The notes beneath the pieces were generated by a model that saw nothing but the letters and a program-made list of their open reading frames with translations, was not told the origin of the DNA and did not search any database. 64,000 nucleotides of DNA from Polynucleobacter sp. (GTDB lineage Bacteria > Pseudomonadota > Gammaproteobacteria > Burkholderiales > Burkholderiaceae), in contig JAHEBW010000002.1 of NCBI GenBank assembly GCA_024642065.1, positions 1 through 64,000 on the forward strand, given 5' to 3'. How positions within the stretch are numbered: position 1 is the stretch's first letter; the number at the start of each line of letters is the position of its first letter. The translations under genes and the position numbers were made by a program. This document shows positions 48,301 to 56,667 of this stretch, one piece after another.

Positions 48301-48446
48301 CCATGATCCCATTGTCTCGAAGTGTCTTTTGGGGCCCGATGGCGATTGCCATTATGGGTGGCTTGATTGTGGCAACAGCTCTGACATTATTGTCATTGCC
48401 AGCCATGTATGCTGCCTGGTTCAAGATTGATCGAGATACCCCATAA
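45345..48446 (+). CDS. RND efflux pump, inner-membrane transporter
   Basis: 1033 aa, full-length AcrB/AcrD/AcrF-superfamily architecture: 12 TM segments with two large periplasmic loops. Proton-relay Asp418-Asp419 lies in TM4 (LGLLVDDAIIVVE). The N-terminal DEDPPFTFRAMVVRTFWPGAT marks the small-molecule branch seen next to short adaptors. The internal repeat motif GFIALLGMIMRNSVILIDQIE is TM10-11. The pump overlaps its adaptor by 1 nt; no TolC-type gene is beside it. The substrate is unknown. Confidence 0.92.
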   Translation: MSSQDPGRFNLSRWAIDNAAITRYLMIALMVLGIGAYFQLGQDEDPPFTFRAMVVRTFWPGATAVQVADQVTNKIERTLQEVPNIDKIRSFSHPGESMIIFFVKDSTPSKDIPNLFYTVRKKVADSKSYLPIGINGPYFDDDFGDTYGVIYAMSAKGYTAAEVRDFTTYVRQKLLQVKDVGKVNIYGLQEEQVYVELSRKKMAQYSLTPATVAQQLNQQNAIENGGNVETKSFSMPIRVGGPFENVADIKAMPLRSPSGASIRLGDIAEVRRAVIDPAQSKVRFQGEELVALGISMARGGDIVQLGKELDRASKLVEKDLPAGVTLSLIQDQPKVVASSVREFLMTLFEALIIVLIVSLLALGLHRDPWRIDPRPGLVVAISIPLVMSVTFLVMHLSGVGLHKISLGSLIIALGLLVDDAIIVVEMMVRKLEEGYDRVKAVTAAYQLTAMPMLTGTLITAVGFLPIGIAESAVGEYTFAIFAVTAAALIISWFVSVLFVPYLGFLLLKKPQHATPEGAEHEHFDTPFYQKFKTIVAWCIDHHRKAILATVASFVIGVIGMSQVQQQFFPDSSRPEILVDIFLTEGASFEATEQAAKKIEAKILEQKGVQSVTVWIGNGAPRFFLPLDIIFPRSNAAQVVIIADLKERDRLNRELPRLLEDVAPEARLRVKLLPNGPPVTYPVEFRVTGDDPTKLRQEADRFLSVMRASDLVYGVTDNWNQNQPVAKIEVDAAKARELGVPPQVIAQTLSSHFGGVTVGQYREGDLLAPIVLRLPRSERDQVSDLNETMLATVNGQAIPLARIAKVKVVWEPATLWRENREYAITVQADVKPGIQGPTATDVLLKEFAPLISQLPPGYKVNIGGSVEESSRGQDSINAGMPIMLFITFTLLVIQLKSSSRAFLVVLTAPLGISGVALTLLLFNKPFGFVALLGFIALLGMIMRNSVILIDQIEQGRAAGLAARDAIINACVTRYRPIILTAAAAVLAMIPLSRSVFWGPMAIAIMGGLIVATALTLLSLPAMYAAWFKIDRDTP

Positions 48447-48470
48447 CCATCCCTGTTAAGATTTTGAACC

Positions 48471-48893
48471 ATGCGTATTCCAATTCCTGAAGAAAAAACA
48501 TTTGTTCATGAATCCATCATTCCCATTCGATGGGGTGATATGGACGCCTTTGGTCACGTTAACAATGCTGTTTACTTCAGATATATCGAACAAGCTCGCA
48601 TCAACTGGTTGGATAGCCTAGGCTTATCTTTTGCTCAGCAAGATCAAGGCGTGGTGGTCGTTAATGCTTTTTGTAATTTTGTGAAGCAAATTGAATATCC
48701 AGCAGATTTGCTGGTGAAGACCTATATCGCTAATCCTACAAGGGTAGGTTTAGACACTTTCAATGTGATGTCTTTAACAAAAGACCCCGATACGATTTAC
48801 GCTACTTCTGGGGCTACGATTGTTTGGGTCGACTTTAAGGCTCAAAAAGCAGCTTCTTGGCCTGCTGATCTCAAAGCCAAACTGCATATCTAA
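48471..48893 (+). CDS. Hotdog-fold acyl-CoA thioesterase (4HBT/YbgC-like)
   Basis: 140 aa, 4-hydroxybenzoyl-CoA thioesterase family. IPIRWGDMDAFGHVNNAVYFRYIEQAR carries the family's active-site Asp (GDMDAFGHVNN; read in pieces). ATSGATIVWVDFKAQKA is the closing strand region. The natural acyl-CoA is not predictable. It follows the RND pump by 24 nt and is ended by the hairpin at 48912. Confidence 0.85.
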   Translation: MRIPIPEEKTFVHESIIPIRWGDMDAFGHVNNAVYFRYIEQARINWLDSLGLSFAQQDQGVVVVNAFCNFVKQIEYPADLLVKTYIANPTRVGLDTFNVMSLTKDPDTIYATSGATIVWVDFKAQKAASWPADLKAKLHI

Positions 48894-48911
48894 GCTTGCC
48901 TTAAGAGTCTC

Positions 48912-48933
48912 AAAAGCCCCAAAAAGGGCTTTT
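48912..48933. terminator. Bidirectional terminator after the thioesterase gene
   Basis: 8-bp stem AAAAGCCC / GGGCTTTT with loop CAAAAA, 18 nt after the thioesterase stop. The right arm touches the stop of the minus-strand small gene at 48932, so both converge here. Confidence 0.75.
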
Positions 48934-49087
48934 ATTCAGGTTTTTTCAGTAGGGAAGCGAGCAAAGGATTCAGTTTTTTGCCATTTCCAGGGCTATTTTT
49001 AGCATTTCCCTTGGGTTTTGGGGCTGAATTCTTCATTTGGTTGGCCACAGCCAATCCTGCGTTCTTGTAAAGGTCTGTTTTCTTCAT
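48932..49087 (-). CDS. Small basic protein, 51 aa, unknown
   Basis: An ATG-to-TAA frame of 51 codons between the thioesterase gene and acnB. The product begins MKKTDLYKNAGLAVANQMKN and continues Lys/Asn/Pro/Gly-rich to LLASLLKKPE. It is strongly basic, lacks a membrane segment, and may bind nucleic acid. It ends exactly at a terminator, which supports it; the ribosome-binding site is weak. I do not recognise the family. Confidence 0.5.
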   Translation of the reverse strand: MKKTDLYKNAGLAVANQMKNSAPKPKGNAKNSPGNGKKLNPLLASLLKKPE

Positions 49088-49197
49088 AAGGCGTTACTTT
49101 ACAGCATTGATTTAAAACATTATTTTATTTTTTATGAAATCGTCAGGCAAGTGCAATAGATTTCAGTTAATTTCTCACTGTAAGTAAGCTTCAAAAC

Positions 49198-49226
49198 TTG
49201 CCAGTTACTTAAGTCTTATATAAGAT
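49198..49226 (+). promoter_or_regulatory. Putative acnB promoter
   Basis: -35 TTGCCA (49198-49203), 17-nt spacer, -10 TAAGAT (49221-49226). The shared operator covers the spacer end and the -10, which would fit repression by the bound regulator. Confidence 0.45.
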
Positions 49227-49231
49227 ATAAG
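49212..49231. promoter_or_regulatory. Operator before acnB, copy of the gntR/mdh element
   Basis: This 20-bp block matches 11315-11334 at 19 of 20 positions and includes the near-palindrome GTCTTATATAAGAT. It lies 47 nt before the acnB ATG and overlaps the predicted -10. Inferred GntR target. Confidence 0.6.
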
Positions 49232-49277
49232 TCTTAGAGTTTTGCTTTATTTAATTGCCTATAGAGAGGAAAAGACT

Positions 49278-51863
49278 ATGTTAAAGGCCTATCGTGACCA
49301 TGTCGCAGAACGCGCGGCACTAGGTATTCCACCGCTACCACTATCTGCTCAGCAAACTGCTGAAGTGATCGAGTTGTTGAAAAACCCACCAAAAGGTGAG
49401 GAAGCAACTTTGGTTGAGTTAATTACTCACCGTGTGCCAGCTGGTGTTGACGATGCAGCAAAAGTAAAAGCCTCTTATTTGGCAGCTGTAGCTTTTGGTA
49501 AAGAAAAGACTCCATTGATCACACGTGAATCAGCAACTCAGTTGTTGGGCACGATGTTGGGTGGTTACAACATTTCTCCTCTTATTGATCTATTAGATGA
49601 CGCTGCAGTAGGTGGTATCGCTGCTGAAGGTTTGAAGAAAACATTATTGATGTTTGACCAATTCCATGACGTTAAGGAAAAGGCTGAAAAAGGTAATGCA
49701 AACGCTAAAGCTGTTATGCGGAGCTGGGCTGATGGTGAGTGGTTCACAAGCCGTCCTGAAGTTCCAGAAAGCTTAACAATCACAGTATTCAAAGTAACTG
49801 GTGAGACAAATACAGATGATTTGTCACCTGCACCGGATGCTTGGAGCCGTCCTGACATTCCATTGCACGCATTAGCGATGCACAAAAATCCTCGTGAAGG
49901 CATCGAGCCACAAGAGCCAGGCAAGATTGGTCCTGTAAAACAATTGGCAGCATTGCAAGCTAAAGGTAACTTAGTAGCTTATGTTGGTGACGTTGTAGGT
50001 ACAGGCTCATCACGTAAATCTGCGACTAACTCAGTATTGTGGTTCACAGGTAAAGACATTCCATACGTACCAAACAAGCGTTTTGGTGGTGTTTGTATCG
50101 GTAACAAGATTGCTCCGATTTTCTACAACACGATGGAAGATGCTGGTGCATTGCCAATCGAGCTAGATGTTTCTGCTATGGGTATGGGTGACGTTGTTGA
50201 GTTGCGTCCATACGAAGGCAAAGCATTGAAAGATGGCAAAGTAATTGCTGAATTCAAAGTGCGTTCTGAAGTGTTGTTTGACGAAGTTCGTGCTGGTGGC
50301 CGTATTCCATTGATCATTGGTCGTGGTTTGACAGCTAAAGCTCGCGAAGCTTTAGGTTTACCAGTTTCAACATTGTTCCGCTTGCCAGTTAACCCAGCCA
50401 ACTCTGGTAAAGGTTTCTCATTGGCGCAGAAGATGGTTGGTCGCGCATGTGGCTTGCCTGAAGGTCAAGGCGTTCGTCCAGGCACATACTGTGAGCCTAA
50501 GATGACAACTGTTGGTTCACAAGACACAACAGGTCCAATGACTCGTGACGAATTGAAAGATTTGGCATGTTTAGGTTTCTCATCAGATATGGTGATGCAA
50601 TCTTTCTGCCACACAGCCGCTTATCCAAAACCAGTTGACGTAAAAACTCACCATGAATTGCCTGATTTCATCAGCACACGCGGTGGTGTTTCATTGCGTC
50701 CAGGTGACGGCGTGATCCACTCATGGTTAAACCGTTTATTGTTGCCAGACACAGTTGGTACAGGTGGTGACTCTCATACACGTTTCCCAATTGGTATCTC
50801 TTTCCCAGCGGGTTCAGGTCTTGTAGCGTTTGCTGCTGCAACAGGCGTGATGCCTTTGGATATGCCTGAGTCTGTATTGGTTCGCTTCAAAGGCAAGATG
50901 CAGCCAGGCGTGACATTGCGTGATTTAGTGAGTGCAATTCCTTTGTACGCGATCAAGCAAGGTTTGTTGACTGTTGAGAAAAAGGGTAAGAAAAACATTT
51001 TCTCTGGCCGTATTGTTGAAATTGAAGGTTTGCCAGATCTTAAGGTTGAGCAAGCATTCGAATTGTCAGACTCTTCAGCTGAGCGTTCAGCTGCTGGCTG
51101 TACAGTTCATTTGAACAAAGAGCCAATCATTGAGTACATGAACAGCAACATCACATTGATGAAGTGGATGATTGCTAATGGTTACTCTGATGCGCGCACA
51201 TTAGGTCGTCGTATCAAAGCGATGGAAGCATGGTTGGCTAAGCCTGAGTTGTTAAAAGGTGATGCTGATGCTGAGTACGCAGCTGTGATCGAGATTGATT
51301 TGGCTGATATCCATGAGCCTCTAGTAGCTTGCCCGAATGACCCAGATGACGTGAAGACATTATCTGAAGTTGCTGGTGCGAAGATTGATGAAGTATTTAT
51401 CGGTTCTTGCATGACCAACATTGGTCACTTCCGTGCAGCATCTAAGTTGTTAGAAGGTAAGCGCGATATGCCTGTGAAGTTATGGGTTGCTCCTCCAACA
51501 AAGATGGATGCTAAGCAATTGACTGAAGAAGGCCATTACGGCGTTCTAGGTAGTGCTGGTGCTCGTATGGAAATGCCTGGTTGCTCACTCTGTATGGGTA
51601 ACCAAGCTCAAGTTCGTGAAGGTGCTACTGTGATGTCAACATCAACACGTAACTTCCCGAACCGTCTTGGTAAGAACACATTTGTTTACCTTGGTTCTGC
51701 TGAGTTGGCTTCTATCTGTTCTAAGTTGGGTCGCATCCCAACTAAAGCAGAGTACATGGCTGACGTTGGCGTGCTAGAAGCAAGCAGTGCTGATATCTAC
51801 AAATATATGAACTTTAATCAAATTAAAGATTTCAGTGATGTAGCTGATACTGTTAAAGCTTAA
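49278..51863 (+). CDS. acnB: Aconitate hydratase B
   Basis: Bifunctional aconitase B (also 2-methylisocitrate dehydratase in many species), 861 aa. The AcnB domain order is visible: N-terminal HEAT-like domain, swivel domain ([16 protein letters not shown]), then the catalytic domains. Fe-S ligands are in [12 protein letters not shown] and [14 protein letters not shown] 49278 follows GAGAGGAAAAG; the opening to a TTG at 49242 would add 12 residues and is rejected. Sits alone between two terminators. Confidence 0.97.
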   Translation: MLKAYRDHVAERAALGIPPLPLSAQQTAEVIELLKNPPKGEEATLVELITHRVPAGVDDAAKVKASYLAAVAFGKEKTPLITRESATQLLGTMLGGYNISPLIDLLDDAAVGGIAAEGLKKTLLMFDQFHDVKEKAEKGNANAKAVMRSWADGEWFTSRPEVPESLTITVFKVTGETNTDDLSPAPDAWSRPDIPLHALAMHKNPREGIEPQEPGKIGPVKQLAALQAKGNLVAYVGDVVGTGSSRKSATNSVLWFTGKDIPYVPNKRFGGVCIGNKIAPIFYNTMEDAGALPIELDVSAMGMGDVVELRPYEGKALKDGKVIAEFKVRSEVLFDEVRAGGRIPLIIGRGLTAKAREALGLPVSTLFRLPVNPANSGKGFSLAQKMVGRACGLPEGQGVRPGTYCEPKMTTVGSQDTTGPMTRDELKDLACLGFSSDMVMQSFCHTAAYPKPVDVKTHHELPDFISTRGGVSLRPGDGVIHSWLNRLLLPDTVGTGGDSHTRFPIGISFPAGSGLVAFAAATGVMPLDMPESVLVRFKGKMQPGVTLRDLVSAIPLYAIKQGLLTVEKKGKKNIFSGRIVEIEGLPDLKVEQAFELSDSSAERSAAGCTVHLNKEPIIEYMNSNITLMKWMIANGYSDARTLGRRIKAMEAWLAKPELLKGDADAEYAAVIEIDLADIHEPLVACPNDPDDVKTLSEVAGAKIDEVFIGSCMTNIGHFRAASKLLEGKRDMPVKLWVAPPTKMDAKQLTEEGHYGVLGSAGARMEMPGCSLCMGNQAQVREGATVMSTSTRNFPNRLGKNTFVYLGSAELASICSKLGRIPTKAEYMADVGVLEASSADIYKYMNFNQIKDFSDVADTVKA

Positions 51864-51878
51864 TTTTTAACGCCATCT

Positions 51879-51908
51879 AAAAAGGCTTCCTTCGGGAAGC
51901 CTTTTTTT
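51879..51908 (+). terminator. Terminator after acnB
   Basis: Perfect 12-bp stem AAAAAGGCTTCC / GGAAGCCTTTTT closed by a stable TTCG tetraloop and followed by more T, 15 nt after the stop. Confidence 0.95.
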
Positions 51909-51953
51909 ATTGAACGCGGTATCATGAATTGCTTTTAACAAGACCAAGACATC

Positions 51954-53012
51954 ATGTTCAGTTTCTCCAATTTATCGATTCCAGTGATTCAGGCGCCTAT
52001 GGCTGGTGGGGTTAATACACCTGCTTTAGTAGCTGCTGTTTCTAATGCAGGAGGTTTGGGGAGTTTTGGTTTTGCCTACACCACGCCAGAAAATATTGAT
52101 GCTGATCTGAGGGCCACTCAAGACTTGATTCGCCAAGCACCTCAAAAACGTATCAATGCTAATTTCTTTGTCTTTGAAGAACCCATCATGCCAAGCCCAG
52201 AGCAGCAGCGCTTAGCCCTTGATGATTTGCAAAGCGTCGTGGGTGACTTAGGGGTTCAGAGTGCTTTACCTACATCACCTTATATTCCAAATTTGGAAGA
52301 TATGCTCGAGCCTATCTGGGAGCATCAACTGGAAGTATTGACCTTTCACTTTGGTATCCCATCTCAGCAGGTGATTGAAAAAGCCCATGCTTTAAATATT
52401 TCAGTAGGTATTACAGCAACCTCTTTAGAGGAGGCTTTAAAGATTCAGTCAGCAGGGGCTGACTTCATAGTTGCGCAGGGTATTGAAGCGGGTGGTCATC
52501 GGGGTATTTTTAATCCCCATGCAATGGACCAACAGTTATCTACCGCTAATTTATTGCGTGCGTTAAATGGCCAAGTGCGTATTCCGGTGATTGCTGCTGG
52601 AGGCATCATGAATGGTCAAGATATCCATCAAATGATCAGTTTGGGAGCATCTGCCGTACAGATGGGAACTGCTTTTTTGACGGCTCTCGAATCTGGTGCC
52701 AGTTCTGCTCACCGACGTTTTGTAATGGAGCATCACCATTTGGGGACTCATTTCACAAAAGCATTTTCAGGCCGCTCTGCACAAGGTATACATAATGAGT
52801 TTATGAAAGTTATGGAAGGTAAAACATATTTACCGTTCCCTGTGCAAAACACCATGACTGCACCGATGCGCAAATGGGCTCTTGAAAAAGATGAGGGGCA
52901 TTATCAAAGTTTGTGGGCAGGAAGATCGTATGCCAAAGCTAGGGCTTTGAGTACACATGATTTGATGATGGTTTTGCATCATGAATATCTTGCAGCAAAG
53001 GTGATGCCATGA
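51954..53012 (+). CDS. Nitronate monooxygenase (2-nitropropane dioxygenase family)
   Basis: 352-aa FMN TIM-barrel enzyme. IQAPMAGGVNTPALVAAVSNAGGLG is the N-terminal FMN motif, GIEAGGHRG contains the family catalytic His, and IPVIAAGGIMNGQDI and GASAVQMGTAFL bind FMN phosphate. It probably detoxifies propionate-3-nitronate or a related nitronate. Its TGA overlaps the start of the next gene by 4 nt. Confidence 0.9.
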   Translation: MFSFSNLSIPVIQAPMAGGVNTPALVAAVSNAGGLGSFGFAYTTPENIDADLRATQDLIRQAPQKRINANFFVFEEPIMPSPEQQRLALDDLQSVVGDLGVQSALPTSPYIPNLEDMLEPIWEHQLEVLTFHFGIPSQQVIEKAHALNISVGITATSLEEALKIQSAGADFIVAQGIEAGGHRGIFNPHAMDQQLSTANLLRALNGQVRIPVIAAGGIMNGQDIHQMISLGASAVQMGTAFLTALESGASSAHRRFVMEHHHLGTHFTKAFSGRSAQGIHNEFMKVMEGKTYLPFPVQNTMTAPMRKWALEKDEGHYQSLWAGRSYAKARALSTHDLMMVLHHEYLAAKVMP

Positions 53013-53278
53013 GTTACTTAGAAGCAAAGCAGTTATTGGAGCATTGGTTGGCTGGGCAGGCAGAATCTAAAGCGCTCATTACGGGATTCAGAGAGTTAGC
53101 AGCAGGCAATCAATTACCTGAAAAATATCTGATGGCGCTGGAGTCTGTTATTTCCAGAATTGAATCTTCTTCTTTGTTTACCGAGGAGAGCTGCTCATTC
53201 AGTAAAAAAGACTTGGCTAATGCCCTAGAGTTTTGGTTAGAAAAAGCACACCAATATCACCTTAAAGAATCATCCTAA
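53009..53278 (+). CDS. Small helical protein, unknown
   Basis: 89 aa, overlapping the nitronate monooxygenase gene by ATGA, so translation is coupled. Predicted all-helical and acidic (LEAKQLLEHWLAGQAESKAL; SKKDLANALEFWLEKAHQY). There is no signal peptide, TM helix or recognised motif. No family was recognised. Confidence 0.6.
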   Translation: MSYLEAKQLLEHWLAGQAESKALITGFRELAAGNQLPEKYLMALESVISRIESSSLFTEESCSFSKKDLANALEFWLEKAHQYHLKESS

Positions 53279-53294
53279 AATCTTCCGCCTATAT

Positions 53295-53693
53295 TTATTG
53301 CGGAGAAATTTTCGTATAGATTTGCCTTCTTGCTTGATTCAGTTTGGTCCAGTGCAACATTGAAAAAACAAACATGGGTAATAGGGCAATAAAGAACAAG
53401 CCTGGTATGAATGAGGCTGCCCAGCAGCAACCCATGCCAATGCCATAGCTATAACCTGTATCAATTGATTTCTCAATTTGATGATGCAGCAGCATTTGCT
53501 CAAATCCTTCGCGAATAGCTTTGAGCAAAAAGAAAAACCAAATCACATTAAAAATAGGAATCAAGAGCAGCCATGCCATGCGTGGCGATTGTGATCGATA
53601 AGCTGGATCAATAGCGGCTAGTGTTTTACTGATGGCATTGATGTAAAAACTAAATGTGATCACAGGAATAATGACTAAAAAGGCCAGCATCAA
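53295..53693 (-). CDS. Small integral membrane protein, unknown
   Basis: 132 aa with three hydrophobic segments (about residues 3-22, 41-62 and 86-115). The middle segment PRMAWLLLIPIFNVIWFFFLLKAI resembles the DUF4328-like group of small membrane proteins, but I cannot assign it firmly. An AGGAGC lies just upstream of the start. It stands alone between convergent and divergent neighbours. Confidence 0.6.
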   Translation of the reverse strand: MMLAFLVIIPVITFSFYINAISKTLAAIDPAYRSQSPRMAWLLLIPIFNVIWFFFLLKAIREGFEQMLLHHQIEKSIDTGYSYGIGMGCCWAASFIPGLFFIALLPMFVFSMLHWTKLNQARRQIYTKISPQ

Positions 53694-53762
53694 AATAATT
53701 GCTCCTTTATTCTATTTTTAGATGAAAATATCATACATCTTTACTTGAGAAAATATTACAAC

Positions 53763-54368
53763 ATGTCGATCCTTCTTTCAGCTGAAGACACTCAATTAGT
53801 CTTGGTAGACTACCAGGACAAGTTAATGCCAGCCATTCATCAAGGTGATCAGGTTTTGGCGAATGCTTTACGTTTGGCAAAAATAGCAAAGTTGTTGAAT
53901 TTGCCTGTTTTTGGTACTGAACAGTACCCTGAGAAGTTGGGTTCCAATCATGCAGAACTCAAGACATACTGCCAAAAAACCTTATCGAAAATGCACTTTG
54001 GTGCCTGTGATGATGGCTTGATTGAAATACTCAGAGCACCTCCAAAACCAATGGGTAATGCACGCAGCTTGCCAAAACACATTCAGCGCAAACAAGAAGG
54101 TCAAGAAGAGCGCAATACCATCTTGATTGCTGGCTGTGAGGCTCATGTTTGCTTATTGCAAACAGCACTTGGTTTACTTGAAGAAGAGTTTGATGTTTGG
54201 GTTGTGACAGATGCTTGTAGTTCTCGCACCGAGTTAAATCGTGATGCAGCGTTTGATCGTTTAGCTGGTAATGGTGCTGAACTTGTTACAACAGAAATGG
54301 TTGTGTTTGAGTTGTTGAGAACTTGTGAGCACCCTGATTTCAAGGCGGCATTAGAACTCATTAAATAA
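53763..54368 (+). CDS. Isochorismatase-family cysteine hydrolase
   Basis: 201 aa. Catalytic triad pattern of the family: Asp in LVLVDYQDKLMPAI, Lys in the middle (KTLSKMHFGACDD), and Cys in ILIAGCEAHVCLLQTALGLL. Members hydrolyse amides such as nicotinamide, or act on isochorismate; the substrate here is unknown. ATG 53763 (MSILLSAED) is preferred over a TTG six codons earlier. A strong terminator follows. Confidence 0.88.
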   Translation: MSILLSAEDTQLVLVDYQDKLMPAIHQGDQVLANALRLAKIAKLLNLPVFGTEQYPEKLGSNHAELKTYCQKTLSKMHFGACDDGLIEILRAPPKPMGNARSLPKHIQRKQEGQEERNTILIAGCEAHVCLLQTALGLLEEEFDVWVVTDACSSRTELNRDAAFDRLAGNGAELVTTEMVVFELLRTCEHPDFKAALELIK

Positions 54369-54387
54369 ATCACGACAGCAATAAAAC

Positions 54388-54422
54388 AAAAAGGCTGGAA
54401 TTGAAAAATTCCAGCCTTTTTT
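54388..54422 (+). terminator. Terminator after the isochorismatase gene
   Basis: Perfect 15-bp stem AAAAAGGCTGGAATT / AATTCCAGCCTTTTT with a GAAA tetraloop and a T6 run. One of the strongest in the window. Confidence 0.95.
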
Positions 54423-54437
54423 ATTCATCAGTGATGT

Positions 54438-54566
54438 CTATTGTTTAGGATCTTCGTTAATTTTCTTTAAAACCGTTTTTACAGCGATATAACTGGCAAT
54501 GATCATGAATAGAATCACAGCTAGGCTCAGTTGACCGGCAAAAGATCCAAAAAGTTCGTTCAGCAT
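54438..54566 (-). CDS. DUF3149 small membrane protein, 42 aa
   Basis: ATG-to-TAG frame of 42 codons, with a textbook AGGAGG 5 nt before the ATG. The product starts MLNELFGSFAGQLSLAVILF, has one TM helix at about residues 12-32 and a charged C-terminal tail. This matches the DUF3149 family of tiny betaproteobacterial membrane proteins, function unknown. Too short for routine calling. Confidence 0.75.
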   Translation of the reverse strand: MLNELFGSFAGQLSLAVILFMIIASYIAVKTVLKKINEDPKQ

Positions 54567-54639
54567 ATTTCCTCCTATGAATGAACCCACTTTAGAGGAG
54601 GTCTATGCAGCTCGCTTTGATATATCTCAATAAAATAAC

Positions 54640-54666
54640 AAAAACCCCAGATTAACTGGGGTTTTT
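54640..54666 (-). terminator. Terminator after rsuA
   Basis: Perfect 11-bp stem AAAAACCCCAG / CTGGGGTTTTT with a 5-nt loop. It lies 7 nt past the rsuA stop on the minus strand, before the DUF3149 gene. Confidence 0.85.
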
Positions 54667-54672
54667 AGAAGA

Positions 54673-55401
54673 TCACAAGGCGTCGACGCTTTTACCCAGT
54701 TGCACCAAATCATCAGGATATAACCAGCGCCATTCGCCTTCAGGCAAGTCACTGGGCATCGTATATGCGCCAATTGTGGTGCGGTGCAATGAAGCAACAT
54801 GATTGCCCACTGCTGCCATCATGCGTTTAACCTGATGGTAGCGACCTTCAACAATTGTCATGGCTAATAGCTTTTCGTCTTTTTGGACGCAAGCAGTGGC
54901 AAAACATGGCTTGGGATCATCATCTAAGACAACGCCACCCAATAAGTGATCAATCTGTTTCTGAGTGATTGGGTCAGGCGTTGTGATTTCATAGATCTTG
55001 CCAATATTCTTCTTGGGGGTGGTCATCTTATGGATAAATTGACCATCATCAGACATCAGGATGAGTCCGGTTGTGTCGAAATCAAGACGGCCCACGCACT
55101 GAATGCCTCGTTCAACCAAAGGTTGGGGAAGTAGGCCGTAAATACTGGGGTGATGGCTGGTTTTATGAGAGCACTCATAGCCTGTAGGCTTATTAAAGGC
55201 TATATAAGCCTTTTCGTGGAACTCCCAATCCTCACCATCTACCTGGAGTTGGAGGTTTTCTGTTGAAATTTTCTCTTCTGGATCTTCAGCTAAAACGCCA
55301 TTGACTTTAACAAGGTCTGCATAGACCAAGTCACTGCAATATCGTCGTGTGCCAAAGCCTTGGCTAAACAGTATTTTTTCTAAAGTTAAAGGTTTTGCCA
55401 T
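54673..55401 (-). CDS. rsuA: 16S rRNA pseudouridine(516) synthase family (RsuA)
   Basis: 242 aa. N-terminal S4 RNA-binding domain (LEKILFSQGFGTRRYCSDL) and catalytic domain with GRLDFDTTGLILMSDDG, containing the nucleophile Asp. EGRYHQVKRMMAAVGNHV is the C-terminal family motif. RsuA modifies U516 of 16S rRNA; the related RluE/RluF/RluB group is the alternative, but length and motif fit RsuA best. Divergent from lldD across 113 nt. Confidence 0.9.
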   Translation of the reverse strand: MAKPLTLEKILFSQGFGTRRYCSDLVYADLVKVNGVLAEDPEEKISTENLQLQVDGEDWEFHEKAYIAFNKPTGYECSHKTSHHPSIYGLLPQPLVERGIQCVGRLDFDTTGLILMSDDGQFIHKMTTPKKNIGKIYEITTPDPITQKQIDHLLGGVVLDDDPKPCFATACVQKDEKLLAMTIVEGRYHQVKRMMAAVGNHVASLHRTTIGAYTMPSDLPEGEWRWLYPDDLVQLGKSVDAL

Positions 55402-55514
55402 GCTGCTTCAGGTATACATATAATGGTTAAAAATAAGACCAACTGAGGATACTACAGGCTGCAGGCTAAATTGCTAAAAGTCTGGACTGTCTTTAGTTAT
55501 AAAAGGAGATAAAA

Positions 55515-56660
55515 ATGCCTGTTATTACGAATATTGAAGATTTGCGCGTATTACATAAAAAACGTACGCCCAAAATGTTCTATGACTATGCTGATTCTGG
55601 CTCTTGGACAGAAACAACTTACCGATCCAATGAGCGCGATTTTCAGACGATCAAATTGCGTCAAAAAGTAGCGGTGAATATGGAAAACCGCACCACCAAG
55701 ACAAAAATGGTGGGGCAAGAAGTTTTTATGCCAGTTGCTTTAGCGCCAACAGGTTTGACAGGTATGCAGCACGCTGACGGAGAAATCTTGGCGGCTAAAG
55801 CAGCAGAAAAATTTGGTGTGCCATTTTGCTTATCAACAATGAGTATTTGTTCGATTGAGGATGTAGCGGAGAACACCACTAAACCATTTTGGTTCCAGCT
55901 GTATGTGATGAAAGACCGTGGCTTTGTGGAGCGCTTGATTCAGCGCGCTAAAGCCGCGAATTGTTCAGCTTTGGTATTAACTCTGGATTTGCAAATTTTA
56001 GGACAACGCCATAAGGATCTGAAAAACGGTCTGACAGCGCCACCTAAGCTGACTATTCCTAACATCATCAACATGATGACCAAGCCGCGCTGGTGCATGG
56101 GCATGATGGGAACTCATCGCCGCACTTTTAGAAATATCGTCGGGCATGCCTCTGGCGTGGGCGATATGTCATCTTTGTCATCTTGGACAGCAGAACAGTT
56201 TGATCCTGCTCTAAGTTGGGATGATGTGGAATGGATTAAGAAATTATGGGGCGGCAAGCTCATCATTAAAGGCATCATGGATGAAGGGGATGCCAAGTTA
56301 GCGGTTAACTCTGGTGCTGATGCATTGATTGTTTCCAACCATGGTGGTCGTCAGTTGGACGGGGCTGTATCAAGCATCCATGCATTACCAGGTATTGTGA
56401 ATGCGGTTGGCCGTGACATCGAAGTATGGATGGATGGCGGTATCCGTTCTGGTCAAGATGTGTTGAAGGCTTGGGCTCTGGGAGCTAGAGGAACCATGAT
56501 TGGTCGTCCATTCTTGCATGGTCTAGGTGCCATGGGTGAGGCGGGCGTTACTAAATGCTTAGAGATCATTCATAAAGAATTAGATATCACGATGGCATTT
56601 ACAGGTCATCGTGATATTCAAAATGTGACTAAAGACATTTTGTATCCAGGCACCTTTTAA
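55515..56660 (+). CDS. lldD: FMN-dependent alpha-hydroxy acid dehydrogenase (L-lactate dehydrogenase type)
   Basis: 381 aa, TIM-barrel flavoenzyme. VALAPTGLTGMQHADGE and SNHGGRQLDGAVSS are the family signatures; the latter holds the catalytic His and substrate Arg. VWMDGGIRSGQDVLKA binds FMN phosphate. It probably oxidises L-lactate at the inner membrane, but mandelate or glycolate cannot be excluded. No lactate permease is adjacent. AAAGGAGATAAA precedes the ATG. Confidence 0.88.
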   Translation: MPVITNIEDLRVLHKKRTPKMFYDYADSGSWTETTYRSNERDFQTIKLRQKVAVNMENRTTKTKMVGQEVFMPVALAPTGLTGMQHADGEILAAKAAEKFGVPFCLSTMSICSIEDVAENTTKPFWFQLYVMKDRGFVERLIQRAKAANCSALVLTLDLQILGQRHKDLKNGLTAPPKLTIPNIINMMTKPRWCMGMMGTHRRTFRNIVGHASGVGDMSSLSSWTAEQFDPALSWDDVEWIKKLWGGKLIIKGIMDEGDAKLAVNSGADALIVSNHGGRQLDGAVSSIHALPGIVNAVGRDIEVWMDGGIRSGQDVLKAWALGARGTMIGRPFLHGLGAMGEAGVTKCLEIIHKELDITMAFTGHRDIQNVTKDILYPGTF

Positions 56661-56667
56661 GGAATTC

